Below are positions 51,043 to 59,444 of a stretch of DNA of 64,000 bases, one piece after another. Every line of letters begins with the position of its first letter. Position 1 is the first letter of the stretch. The stretch lies in assembly GCF_032586175.1 (NCBI RefSeq), contig NZ_JAWHTE010000022.1, positions 16,032 to 80,031 on the forward strand. The letters are read 5' to 3'. The DNA comes from Ovoidimarina sediminis. Its GTDB lineage: Bacteria > Pseudomonadota > Alphaproteobacteria > Rhodobacterales > Rhodobacteraceae. The notes beneath the pieces are model-generated. The model saw nothing but the letters and a program-made list of their open reading frames with translations. It searched no databases and had not been told where the DNA came from. The position numbers and the translations under genes are program-made.

Positions 51043-51758
51043 GCGCGCGGCAATGCGAGTTCGATGACGTGGACCGCAAGCCGGACGATACCGCCCGCAC
51101 CGTCGAACGCCCCGCCTTCGCCGGTCAGGGTGAGGGCCGTATCGCTGTAGTAGGCGAGAGGCGAGGACGTGAGCCCCCGTGCCCAGGAGCCCGCCGAAAG
51201 CCCGAGGCCGCTGCCATACCTGTCATCCGAAACGCCGCCGATGCCGAGCCGCCAGGATGTCGCGGTTCCGGTTATGGTGGTGAGAACGCGGCCCGTGATG
51301 CCGATGACGAGGCTTTGCGCGGGGATCAAGGCCCCTGTGTCGGAGATTGCGCCTGCGCCAACCGTGTGATCGGCCTCGATGACCCGGAGCGTGCTGGCCG
51401 CGCCGTTCGGGGAAGCCGCGCCCGTGCCAGCGACCCAAACCGACCCGTCGAATAGAGCAGGCGTCCCCTCGTCGGCGATCCAGCCCTGCCAGCCTGCCCG
51501 GGCCGCAATGAAGGCCCAGCCGCCATTCAGGAAAAGCGCAAGCTGCCCCTCCTGCCCCGCCCAGGCGTTGACGGCACCGGCGGGCACGGCGTGAACCGTC
51601 CCCTCTTCCGGGGCTGAGGGCGGGGTGGACGTGGCGCGCGAGGCGATCACGAGCTGACCCAGCGCATCGATCCGCGCGAGTGCCTCGTTCACGGTGACAT
51701 GTTTCTGCGCCTGGCTGGGTTGGACCAGCGGCAGGCCAAGCATCGGGGTCTCAGTCAT
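51039..51758 (-). CDS. DUF2793 domain-containing phage/GTA protein
   Basis: 239 residues. The N-terminal block GLPLVQPSQAQKHVTVNEAL and the repeated W-containing strands (GWAFIAARAGWQGWIADEG) are typical of DUF2793, found in phage tail-fibre-like and GTA-linked proteins. The C-terminal half is beta-rich and probably surface binding. It overlaps the upstream fusion gene by eight bases and is therefore part of the remnant GTA operon. Confidence 0.85.
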   Translation of the reverse strand: MTETPMLGLPLVQPSQAQKHVTVNEALARIDALGQLVIASRATSTPPSAPEEGTVHAVPAGAVNAWAGQEGQLALFLNGGWAFIAARAGWQGWIADEGTPALFDGSVWVAGTGAASPNGAASTLRVIEADHTVGAGAISDTGALIPAQSLVIGITGRVLTTITGTATSWRLGIGGVSDDRYGSGLGLSAGSWARGLTSSPLAYYSDTALTLTGEGGAFDGAGGIVRLAVHVIELALPRA

Positions 51759-54261
51759 GGATCGTCAGTCTCCTGAAGGGGCCCGGACCGAACCGGGCGG
51801 AGAGTTGCGCCACCTCGACATCGAAGACGGGTGGCGCGGCGTCAGCGGTCTTGTAAGCGGCGGTATAGATCCAGCCCGGGGATTGCAGTGTTTCCTCACG
51901 CAGGGTCGTCCCGGCTGCCGAGATGCGAAGAAGATAGGCCTCCGTCTCCTCGCCAAGGGGCACATCCATCCCCGCCCAGCTGTCGCCGTCGATGCGGGTG
52001 CGGCGGATCCAGCCGATTACATGTCCGCCGGTCCCGTCGGGGCGTGCGGAGAGATGGACCGGCGCATAGGGTCGAAGCCCCACGCCGTCGAAGGCGCGGC
52101 TCGTTTCCTCGTAGACCGGATCATCCACCGGGCGGCTTGCCGGCCCGACGCGCCAGGTACGGGCAAGCTGACGCTCCGACGTATCGAGATCAAGCTGACG
52201 CAACGCCTTTGTCAGAAGAACAAACCGGCTTCCGGCGGGCCATGTGGCGGGCGTGACCGCATCGGTTCCAGCCTGACCGCGGAGGCGCAGAGACAGATCG
52301 TAGGTGTCGGTATCGACGAGTGTCGCTTCGGCGAACTGGAACACTTCCCAGAGATCATCCGCACCATTTCCGATCGCCGCCGCGTTGGCGCCGTTCAAGA
52401 GCGCCGCCTCGGCAACCGAGGCAAGCGCCCCGGACCAGAGTTTCACTCTCAGCGGCGAGCCGCGGTCGAACACTCCCGGATTGGCCGAGACCATGTCGTT
52501 CAGGGTCTCTCCTATCACCGCCGCGCCCTCGATCACGCCGGCAAGGACAAAGCCGTTCTGTGACGCCGATTTGTAGGCGGCAACCGGCCCCGGCCAGGGG
52601 GCGGCGGAAACCGCGAGATGTGGGGCGTGAGGCACCTCGTCGCCACGAAGAAGCGGCAGGTCCAGGAAGACCGGCTCCACCGGTACCGGCACGATGAAAC
52701 CGGCCTGCCCCGCCGCATCTGCCGGGACGTCCGGCGACGGGACGTAGGCGCCCGGCTCCACCCTCTGGCCTTCGGCCACCCGCGCTTCCGCCTGTTCCAG
52801 CCGGTCGATCCGGTAGAGGCCTGTCGTGCCCCCGGTGTCCACCTCAACCACATCGCCCGCGCCGACATCACGACGCGACGGCGGCAGCGCAAAGCGCAAG
52901 GTGTCGCGAGCGATCCTTGCCTCGGCCAGCCAGCGCTCGGCGATGCCCCGGCGTTCGGCGGCGGTCAGAAGCATCGGCAGGTCGGTTTCGGTGACGGTTT
53001 CCGACGTCTCGTCTGGAAAGACCGCGTCGCTCGCGCGGATCTGATAATCGCCCTCTGCCTCGATCCCGTTGACGCGCACGCGCCCCACGACTTCGGCACC
53101 GGGTGCGCGTACCCGCTCGATCCCGCCCGTGAGTTCAGGCGTTACGGCGAGCGCGTTGCGATCCACCTGCCCTTCGCGCCGGCCACTTCGCATCCGAAAG
53201 GCCAGCACGCCGTCCCGATCCACAGCGTCGAAGCCGTGAGCGAGCATGAGCGCCTGCAGCACGGCCCGTGGCGTCGCGCCTGGCTCGGGCCGGAATCCGC
53301 GTACGACGCCATAGAGCCTCGCGACGTCGATCTCTGTGACGCCTGCCCATCCACAGACGTCGCGCACGACTTCGGACAGAGACCGCGCGCTGATCCGGCC
53401 ATTCAGCCAGTGGCCGCGCTGGTAGTTCTCCCCATCGCTCCAGACCTCCAGCCGACTGGGAAAGAACGGAAAGGGCCGGGCATCCCAGGCCCAGACGAAG
53501 GCATGGTCGAGATCAAGCATTGGCCCGCCATAGACCGGTGAGACGGGGTTCTTCGCCGGATCGGCGAAATGGGCGAGGATCGCGGTCAAGGCCTGACGCT
53601 GAATGAAATCGTCCCGCCGTCCGCTGGAATAGGGCGGCAGCCCACTTTCGGAAGACTTCGGATCGATGAAGAGGTTGGGCGCGTTCGTGCCCTTATCGAC
53701 TGCGGGGCAACCAATTTCATCGCACCATGCCGCGTCAAACTGTGGCCCGCGCAGGCTTTCGGGTTCATGGGCTGAAAAGATCTGCGCCGTGGCTCCGTTC
53801 GGCCAGATCAGACGCCGACGCCCGGCCTCCCATTCCGGTCGCCGATCCGGCGGAGAACAGGCGATAATGCCACTTTCGCCGTACACCATGACATCACGGG
53901 CCTGATCGAGGGTTTCCGCGACCAGCGCCATCCGCTGCGAACGTCCGGGCGCAGTTGGTGTGGGTCCCTCGAGCTCTGATCGCACCCATTCGGCCCCCGC
54001 GCGGGTTTTCCCTGCCCCGCGCCCACCGAGCACGAGCCAGGTTTTCCAGTGCCCCTCGGGAGGGATCTGATGCGAAAGTGCCCAAAACTCAAATAGATAG
54101 GGCAACGCCGTCAGCGTCGCCGGATCAAGCTCGTCAAGAAACCTCTTCCGAAGACCCGGAGACCCGCAAGCGATCAAGGAGGCGGTTGACACGGTCTCTG
54201 GCCTCTTCGAGGTCGAGCCCGTGGAATTTGGGTGGGCGGTCTTCCCGCTCTGCTTGCTCAT
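51751..54261 (-). CDS. Fusion of GTA terminase ATPase segment to GTA tip/host-specificity protein (gp15-like)
   Basis: 836 residues made of two unrelated parts. Residues 1 to about 182 are the large-terminase ATPase: LPYLFEFWALSHQIPPEGHW, Walker A LGGRGAGKTRAGAEWVRSEL and the Walker B strand FDAAWCDE. At E182 the sequence changes to IGCPAVDKGTNAPN and continues with FIDPKSSESGLPPYSSGRRD, YGGPMLDLDHAFVWAWDARP and an ARFGPGPFRRLTI end, the pattern of the C-terminal half of GTA gene 15. The terminase nuclease domain and all head and tail genes in between are missing. The true start may be the GTG at 54192 or TTG at 54177, since the ATG at 54261 overlaps the upstream gene by 128 bases. The product is unlikely to package DNA. 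Confidence 0.88.
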   Translation of the reverse strand: MSKQSGKTAHPNSTGSTSKRPETVSTASLIACGSPGLRKRFLDELDPATLTALPYLFEFWALSHQIPPEGHWKTWLVLGGRGAGKTRAGAEWVRSELEGPTPTAPGRSQRMALVAETLDQARDVMVYGESGIIACSPPDRRPEWEAGRRRLIWPNGATAQIFSAHEPESLRGPQFDAAWCDEIGCPAVDKGTNAPNLFIDPKSSESGLPPYSSGRRDDFIQRQALTAILAHFADPAKNPVSPVYGGPMLDLDHAFVWAWDARPFPFFPSRLEVWSDGENYQRGHWLNGRISARSLSEVVRDVCGWAGVTEIDVARLYGVVRGFRPEPGATPRAVLQALMLAHGFDAVDRDGVLAFRMRSGRREGQVDRNALAVTPELTGGIERVRAPGAEVVGRVRVNGIEAEGDYQIRASDAVFPDETSETVTETDLPMLLTAAERRGIAERWLAEARIARDTLRFALPPSRRDVGAGDVVEVDTGGTTGLYRIDRLEQAEARVAEGQRVEPGAYVPSPDVPADAAGQAGFIVPVPVEPVFLDLPLLRGDEVPHAPHLAVSAAPWPGPVAAYKSASQNGFVLAGVIEGAAVIGETLNDMVSANPGVFDRGSPLRVKLWSGALASVAEAALLNGANAAAIGNGADDLWEVFQFAEATLVDTDTYDLSLRLRGQAGTDAVTPATWPAGSRFVLLTKALRQLDLDTSERQLARTWRVGPASRPVDDPVYEETSRAFDGVGLRPYAPVHLSARPDGTGGHVIGWIRRTRIDGDSWAGMDVPLGEETEAYLLRISAAGTTLREETLQSPGWIYTAAYKTADAAPPVFDVEVAQLSARFGPGPFRRLTIHD

Positions 54262-54475
54262 CCATCGCCCTCCGCAGAACGAAGAAAGCCACTACGGCCC
54301 CGTGAAAGGCCCGCACTGCCTTCTCCGTTTCCTTCCGCGACACCGGTTTGCCGGCGCGGATCTTGTTGATCAGGTCGTCAAATATGCGGAGAGCGTCGAA
54401 GAAATTCCTCTCCGCCTCCCACAAGATCTGAAGGGGCGTTCGCGTCAGACTCGTCTCAACGTCGTCGGTTCGCAT
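54134..54475 (-). CDS. Probable GTA gene 1 homolog (small terminase)
   Basis: 113 residues, helical: LQILWEAERNFFDALRIFDD, AFHGAVVAFFVLRRAMDEQA and the end LDLEEARDRVNRLLDRLR. Position directly before the terminase ATPase segment and this C-terminal pattern fit gene 1 of Rhodobacter-type GTAs, identified as the small terminase. The identification leans on context; sequence alone would be weak. It is the first gene of the remnant operon. Confidence 0.65.
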   Translation of the reverse strand: MRTDDVETSLTRTPLQILWEAERNFFDALRIFDDLINKIRAGKPVSRKETEKAVRAFHGAVVAFFVLRRAMDEQAEREDRPPKFHGLDLEEARDRVNRLLDRLRVSGSSEEVS

Positions 54476-54559
54476 CGAACACCGCCCCTTCCGGTCGGCG
54501 AGGCCAACCTATGACCTGCGGAAAAGGGGGATGTCGTGGCCCGAAACCGTCTCGCCAGA

Positions 54560-54592
54560 TTGACACTCATGTGACAACCTGTCCTACAGGAC
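54560..54592. promoter_or_regulatory. Two short palindromes upstream of the GTA remnant
   Basis: TTGACAC-TCAT-GTGACAA (54560-54577, arms matching at six of seven positions) and GTCCT-AC-AGGAC (54581-54592, perfect) lie side by side, 85 to 117 bases before the gene 1 start. They could be operator sites of the original GTA promoter. Nothing else notable was seen in the 203-base gap. Confidence 0.35.
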
Positions 54593-54678
54593 GGTGGTTA
54601 CCGGGATATCGTGGGGGCGTGCGCTGGGGGTATTCAACGCATTCCGATCGCCTTGGTTTCCGCCTTCTCGGCCAGACC

Positions 54679-55857
54679 TCAGTTCTCCTGCCGCTCCGCT
54701 TCGATCTCACGCCACCGGGCGACGTTCTCGTTGTGCTCGGCGAGTGTCTCTGCGAACGCGTGGCCTCCGCTTCCATCGGCCACGAAGAAGATATAGGGCG
54801 TTTCGTCCGGATTCAGTGCGGCTTCGATACTTGCCAACCCGGGGTTCGCAATCGGTGTGATCGGAAGCCCGTCGATCAGGTACGTGTTCCAGGGCGTCTC
54901 GCGGTCCAGTTCGCTTTGCCGGATCCCGCGACCCAAAACGCCGCGCCCGTCTGTCACCCCGTAGATGACCGTCGGGTCGGTCTGAAGACGCATGCCACGA
55001 CGCAGCCGATTTACGAAGACGCTTGCAACCTGCCCTCGTTCCTCTGGCTGCCCGGTTTCCTTCTCGATGATCGACGCGAGGATCAGGGCCTCTTCGGGCG
55101 TGGATATCGGCAAATCGCTAGCCCGGTTCTGCCACGCTGCGTCAAGGCGTTCAGCCTGACGCTCCGCCATCGCGGCCAGAAGCGACGCGATATCCGAACC
55201 AGCCGTAACCTCATAACTGTCAGGTGCGAGGGTTCCTTCCGCAGGAAGATCTTCGACTGTGCCCGTCAGAAAATCAGCCGATTTCAGCGCTTCGACGACC
55301 TGCCAACTCGTGACCCCCTCGGCAAGAGCCACACGGTAGCGGGTATCCGCCGCCTCCCGAATCTCTTCGTATGTTGCAAGAGCCTCGGCTTCGGGCTCCT
55401 CCGCGCCTTCCTCTGGCGCAGGATCGAACTCCGCGATGATTGCGAAACGGTTGGTCGACGGATCAAGCTCACGCACCTGCACGAGTTCAGAGTTCACCCC
55501 GATCCGATAGACAACCTCGGTACCGCAGGTGGACCGTCCTCCTCGCGTCAGGATGTCCACGATGTCCGCCATAGAAGAGCGGGGCGGCACTAGGAACGAT
55601 CCAGCCTTAAGTTCGCTCGCTTTCCCGGTGTAGTCAGTGCCGACCCGGAAGATCGACCCATTGCTGATTGCGCCCTGTTCCTCCAGGTTTGCCGAAACCC
55701 GCCGCATCGTCGTGCCGGGCTCGACCTGAACGCAAATCGCGGCATCCAAAGGTCCTTCGGCCACGTATTGCCGCTGCGCCCAGGCAATGAAACCGCCAAG
55801 GGCGATCAATCCCACGATGAGAACCGTCAGGACGTTGGCGACAAAATGCTTCCACAT
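54679..55857 (-). CDS. mltG: Endolytic murein transglycosylase MltG
   Basis: 392 residues. One N-terminal membrane helix (FVANVLTVLIVGLIALGGFI), a LysM-like region (EPGTTMRRVSANLEEQGAIS) and the YceG catalytic domain, with the active-site glutamate in ILASIIEKETGQPEERGQVA and LQTDPTVIYGVTDGRG. MltG cuts nascent glycan strands and limits their length. Its start overlaps the fabF stop by one base (TGATG), the conserved fabF-mltG order. Confidence 0.96.
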   Translation of the reverse strand: MWKHFVANVLTVLIVGLIALGGFIAWAQRQYVAEGPLDAAICVQVEPGTTMRRVSANLEEQGAISNGSIFRVGTDYTGKASELKAGSFLVPPRSSMADIVDILTRGGRSTCGTEVVYRIGVNSELVQVRELDPSTNRFAIIAEFDPAPEEGAEEPEAEALATYEEIREAADTRYRVALAEGVTSWQVVEALKSADFLTGTVEDLPAEGTLAPDSYEVTAGSDIASLLAAMAERQAERLDAAWQNRASDLPISTPEEALILASIIEKETGQPEERGQVASVFVNRLRRGMRLQTDPTVIYGVTDGRGVLGRGIRQSELDRETPWNTYLIDGLPITPIANPGLASIEAALNPDETPYIFFVADGSGGHAFAETLAEHNENVARWREIEAERQEN

Positions 55858-57119
55858 CAGTCGGAAACCCTACCAAGAACGAGAGAGGCGTTCGTGCCAC
55901 CGAAGCCGAAAGAGTTCGACAAAGCCACGTTGATTTCGCGTTCCCGCTTCGCATTCGGCGCAAGGTCGAGTTTTGGCTCCACTGCAGGGTTATCGAGATT
56001 GATGGTGGGGGGCGCCACCTGATCACGGATCGCGAGGATCGAAAAGATCGCCTCGACCGCGCCTGCCGCCCCGAGAAGATGTCCGATCGACGATTTCGTC
56101 GACGTCATGGTCGCCTTCGAGGCCGCATCGCCCATTAACCGTTCGACAGCGCCCAGTTCGATCGTATCGGCCATGGTCGAGGTGCCGTGGGCATTGATAT
56201 AGTCGATCTCCGCCGGCTCCAGCCCCGCGCTTTTCAGCGCAGCGCGCATCGACCTTTCGCCCCCCTCCCCGTCCTCCGAGGGCGCAGTGATGTGATAGGC
56301 GTCGCCAGACAGGCCGTAGCCCAGTACTTCGGCATAAATCTTTGCACCCCGAGCGCGCGCGTGCTCCAACTCTTCCAGAACGACGACGCCTGCGCCCTCA
56401 CCCATGACGAACCCGTCCCGATCAGCGTCATAGGGTCGGCTGGCGCGCTCCGGTTCGTTGCCGCGTTTGGTCGACAGGGCCTTGCAAGCGTTGAAGCCCG
56501 CAATCCCGATCTCGCAAATAGGGCTCTCGGCACCACCTGCGATCATCACATCAGCGTCGCCCCACTTGATCAGCCGCGCGGCGTCACCGATCGCATGCGC
56601 GCCGGTCGAACACGCCGTCACCACAGAATGGTTGGGCCCCTTGAACCCGTAGCGGATCGACACCTGGCCGGAGGCGAGATTGATCAGGGCGGAGGGAATG
56701 AAGAAGGGAGAAACGCGTCGCGGCCCCCGTTCCTTAAGAAGGATCGCCGTGTCCGCGATCGACGAAAGACCCCCGATGCCCGAACCGATCATGACACCTG
56801 TTCTCAGCCGGGCTTCCTCATCCTCGGGAGTCCATCCGGCATCGGTCACGGCCTGATCGGCCGCTGCCATTGCATACAGGATGAACTCATCGACCTTGCG
56901 GGCCTCTTTGGGCTCCATCCAGTCATCCGGATTGAAGGTTCCGTCCGACCCGTCACCGCGGGGTATCTCGCATGCATAGGTCGTCGCAAGATGGCCCGCA
57001 TCAAACCGCGCAATCGTGCCGGCCCCCGACTCGCCCGCAAGCAGCCTCCGCCATGTCGGATCCACGCCAGAGCCCAAAGGCGTGACCATTCCAAGCCCGG
57101 TGACGACCACTCGACGCAT
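55857..57119 (-). CDS. fabF: 3-oxoacyl-ACP synthase II
   Basis: KAS II (420 residues) elongates acyl-ACP with malonyl-ACP in fatty-acid synthesis. The catalytic cysteine is in SVVTACSTGAHAIGDAARLI, the two histidines in INAHGTSTMADTIEL and KSSIGHLLGAAGAVEAI. It starts MRRVVVTGLGMVTPLGSGVD at an ATG with AGGGGG upstream; the open frame extends 58 codons further but without family sequence. Normally next to acpP; here two other genes lie in between. Confidence 0.98.
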   Translation of the reverse strand: MRRVVVTGLGMVTPLGSGVDPTWRRLLAGESGAGTIARFDAGHLATTYACEIPRGDGSDGTFNPDDWMEPKEARKVDEFILYAMAAADQAVTDAGWTPEDEEARLRTGVMIGSGIGGLSSIADTAILLKERGPRRVSPFFIPSALINLASGQVSIRYGFKGPNHSVVTACSTGAHAIGDAARLIKWGDADVMIAGGAESPICEIGIAGFNACKALSTKRGNEPERASRPYDADRDGFVMGEGAGVVVLEELEHARARGAKIYAEVLGYGLSGDAYHITAPSEDGEGGERSMRAALKSAGLEPAEIDYINAHGTSTMADTIELGAVERLMGDAASKATMTSTKSSIGHLLGAAGAVEAIFSILAIRDQVAPPTINLDNPAVEPKLDLAPNAKREREINVALSNSFGFGGTNASLVLGRVSD

Positions 57120-57219
57120 GCTGCCCCCTTGTTTTTTCGACAAGTTCAAGTCGCTTGTCTGATACACGGGGGCGCGGGCGCGCGCAATTGCGCTCCTCGC
57201 CTCCTGCGCGGCGGTGCGC

Positions 57220-57963
57220 TTAGATGAACTCGGCGGTTCGCTCGCGCGGTCCCTGGGCGATGGCAAGCGCTTCGGCCAGATCGAGCGTCCCATTCACCAA
57301 TGCCCGGCCAACTAGCGCACCGGCAATGTTGGGCACGTATTTCAAACGGGCGATGTCGTCGACCGTATGCACGAGGCCCGAGGCAATCACAGGCGCATTC
57401 GCGTGCACGGCAAGCCCCGATATGACGCCAAGGCTGGCTTCAGTGGCGTCGATATCATTGTCGATATCGGTGATCTTGATGGCCGCCAGGGGGACCTCTG
57501 CGAATTCCTCGATCAACGCGGACGGTTCGATCGCGCAAGCCTCCCGCCAGGCGTCGACCATGATCTGGCCCTTCCAGACATCAACCGAAAGCACGATCTG
57601 ATCCGGAAAATATTTCGTCATGCTTCGCACCCAGCCGGGATAACGCGTAGCAACGGTTCCCATAACAATCCGGCCTGCGCCTAGATCGAGATAGCGCCTG
57701 ATCCGCTCTTCCGTGCGGAAACCGCCCGACACCTGAACGGGAATTCCTGCCTTGCGGATAATGGTGCCGATCAGTTCGACGTTATTGTCATCCCCGAACA
57801 TCGCGTCGAAATCCGTGACGTGCATCCATTCCGCGCCGGCCTCGGCAAAGGACATCGCTGTCTCCACGGGATCGACCTCCCACTGCTGGGGTTCTTCGAT
57901 CCGGCCACGGCGCAGGCTGACCGGTTTTCCGTTAAGAAATTCGATAGTCGGATACAGGATCAT
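57220..57963 (-). CDS. HisA-like isomerase paralog with altered catalytic residue
   Basis: 247 residues with the HisA/HisF beta-alpha barrel: ILYPTIEFLNGKPVSLRRG, phosphate-binding QVSGGFRTEERIRRYLDLGA, VIASGLVHTVDDIARL. The first catalytic aspartate of HisA (AIDL) is replaced by glutamate (TIEF), and the RDGT loop is replaced by DIDNDIDATE; the second aspartate survives in LSVDVWKG. No other his genes are near. It may be a paralog with a different substrate rather than the histidine enzyme. Located between the PilZ gene and fabF. Confidence 0.85.
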   Translation of the reverse strand: MILYPTIEFLNGKPVSLRRGRIEEPQQWEVDPVETAMSFAEAGAEWMHVTDFDAMFGDDNNVELIGTIIRKAGIPVQVSGGFRTEERIRRYLDLGAGRIVMGTVATRYPGWVRSMTKYFPDQIVLSVDVWKGQIMVDAWREACAIEPSALIEEFAEVPLAAIKITDIDNDIDATEASLGVISGLAVHANAPVIASGLVHTVDDIARLKYVPNIAGALVGRALVNGTLDLAEALAIAQGPRERTAEFI

Positions 57964-58120
57964 TTCAGGGTCCTTCCATGGGGCGAACGGCGGTACACTT
58001 ATCGCGTTGGGTACGGACTGCAGGGCCGGAAACGACGCCGGAACTTTGCTGCGCGACGGAAAAGGGACGTTCGCGGATCGTAACCGTTCAGAAACGCAAA
58101 CGCGGCATTGTCTTGGCGTT

Positions 58121-58987
58121 ATGGCGCGTGAACCAGCCTATCATTTCCTGCGGCTCGTCGCCACCGGTCTCGCCTACCTCGCGGCATCGGGGGCGTCCGC
58201 TTCCTGTGCGGGATCGACACAGCTTGATCGCGTGGGCAGCCTTGTCGCAGGGATCGCTGATGCGGGGGACGGGGATGTGTCCCGCACCCTCCTCCGCGCC
58301 GTGCTGACCTACGAACTTCCGCCTGAGGGCGATGTCGCGCCACGCTTCCGCCCTGCCCTCTCTCGGCTGACCTCCGCGCTCGATGCAGCCAGCGTCACAT
58401 CCGGCGGCAAGCAAGCTGCCGACCGCGACCTCTCCCGTGCACTTGCCGAACTCGGTGCCGCTATCGACCAATCCGGGTGCTTGCCTAGGCGCCCTGAATC
58501 GCCCGAAGTCGCCGACAGGATGGATAATCGCCCTTCGGCTCCATACTGGCGTGGCGAAAGTTCGGGCAAATCTCCCTATGCCATGAGGTCACTGATGATT
58601 TTTCTCGGGTCAATCCTGGGCGCGGCTGCACTGTCCGGCCTGGCCTACATGCTCTATCGCCGGTTTGAACCGCGCCGCTCGCCACGCCATCACTACGTCG
58701 CCACCGTTATGATCCAGCGAGAAGGCGGTGGAGAGCGCTGGACAGCTAGCGCCCTAGATATCAGCCGTTCAGGAATGAAGCTTTCGGGAGGGGGAGAGAT
58801 CAGCCGCGGTACGCGCCTGACACTTGCTCACAATGGTCTCAAACAGACCGCGATAGTGCGGTGGTCCAACGAGTTCTACTATGGGGTCGAATTCCGACCC
58901 GCTCTGAGCCGTCAAGCCCTTCGCGACCTGCTCCGCCGGCACAAGAGTATCGTGACCGCACCGGAAACGAAAACAGCGCCCGCATAA
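58121..58987 (+). CDS. PilZ-domain membrane protein
   Basis: 288 residues. Signal-like N-terminal hydrophobic stretch (LVATGLAYLAASGASASC), then about 115 periplasmic residues without recognisable family, one membrane helix (LMIFLGSILGAAALSGLAYM) and a cytoplasmic PilZ domain. The c-di-GMP motifs are present: RRSPRHHYVA (RxxR) and DISRSGMKLSGGGE (DxSxxG). It is likely a c-di-GMP receptor that passes a signal across the membrane. The open frame extends upstream, but the ATG at 58121 gives the first hydrophobic N-terminus. Confidence 0.8.
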   Translation: MAREPAYHFLRLVATGLAYLAASGASASCAGSTQLDRVGSLVAGIADAGDGDVSRTLLRAVLTYELPPEGDVAPRFRPALSRLTSALDAASVTSGGKQAADRDLSRALAELGAAIDQSGCLPRRPESPEVADRMDNRPSAPYWRGESSGKSPYAMRSLMIFLGSILGAAALSGLAYMLYRRFEPRRSPRHHYVATVMIQREGGGERWTASALDISRSGMKLSGGGEISRGTRLTLAHNGLKQTAIVRWSNEFYYGVEFRPALSRQALRDLLRRHKSIVTAPETKTAPA

Positions 58988-58995
58988 CGGGCGCT
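58962..58995 (-). terminator. Terminator of acpP
   Basis: A perfect eight-base-pair stem AGCGCCCG/CGGGCGCT (58975-58982 with 58988-58995), loop of five. On the minus strand it is followed by GTTTTCGTTTCC. It overlaps the end of the convergent PilZ gene. Confidence 0.75.
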
Positions 58996-59026
58996 GCCCC
59001 AAACTCTGAAATCCGGACTGCTCGGG

Positions 59027-59260
59027 TCAGGACGCTTCTTTGATGAACTTCACCGCATCGCCGAAGGTCTGGATCGTCTCAGCCGCGTCATCCGGAATCT
59101 CGATCCCGAATTCCTCCTCGAACGCCATGACGAGTTCGACCGTATCAAGGCTGTCCGCACCCAGGTCGTCGATGAACGAGGCATTCTCGGTCACCTTGTC
59201 TTCTTCCACACCCAGATGCTCGACGACGATTTTCTTCACGCGATCTTCGATGTCGCTCAT
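59027..59260 (-). CDS. acpP: Acyl carrier protein
   Basis: 77 residues, very acidic. The phosphopantetheine serine is in FIDDLGADSLDTVELVMAFE. It starts MSDIEDRVKKIVVEHLGVE at an ATG with GAGGA upstream; an earlier in-frame codon ten residues upstream has no support. It carries growing acyl chains for FabF, FabG and FabD. A promoter lies at 59388-59415, so it has its own transcription start. Confidence 0.98.
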   Translation of the reverse strand: MSDIEDRVKKIVVEHLGVEEDKVTENASFIDDLGADSLDTVELVMAFEEEFGIEIPDDAAETIQTFGDAVKFIKEAS

Positions 59261-59387
59261 ATATATGTCCTCACAGTTCCCCGGGGCCATGCCCGCTTGA
59301 TGTTCGGGCTCGAGGCCCCTGATTTAGCGGCATAAAATCTGCCGCATGAGGTCGGGCAAAGTCTCCCCCCGCCCGGAATCTGAGGCG

Positions 59388-59415
59388 CCTATAACACAGA
59401 CGCCATCGAAGGCAA
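59388..59415 (-). promoter_or_regulatory. Promoter of acpP
   Basis: On the minus strand TTGCCT (59410-59415) and TATAGG (59388-59393) are 16 bases apart, giving a leader of about 120 bases before the acpP ATG. The leader can form a GCGGCA/TGCCGC stem around 59331-59350. Confidence 0.55.
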
Positions 59416-59444
59416 ATGTATTCGCCTTCTGACTAGGCGATACG

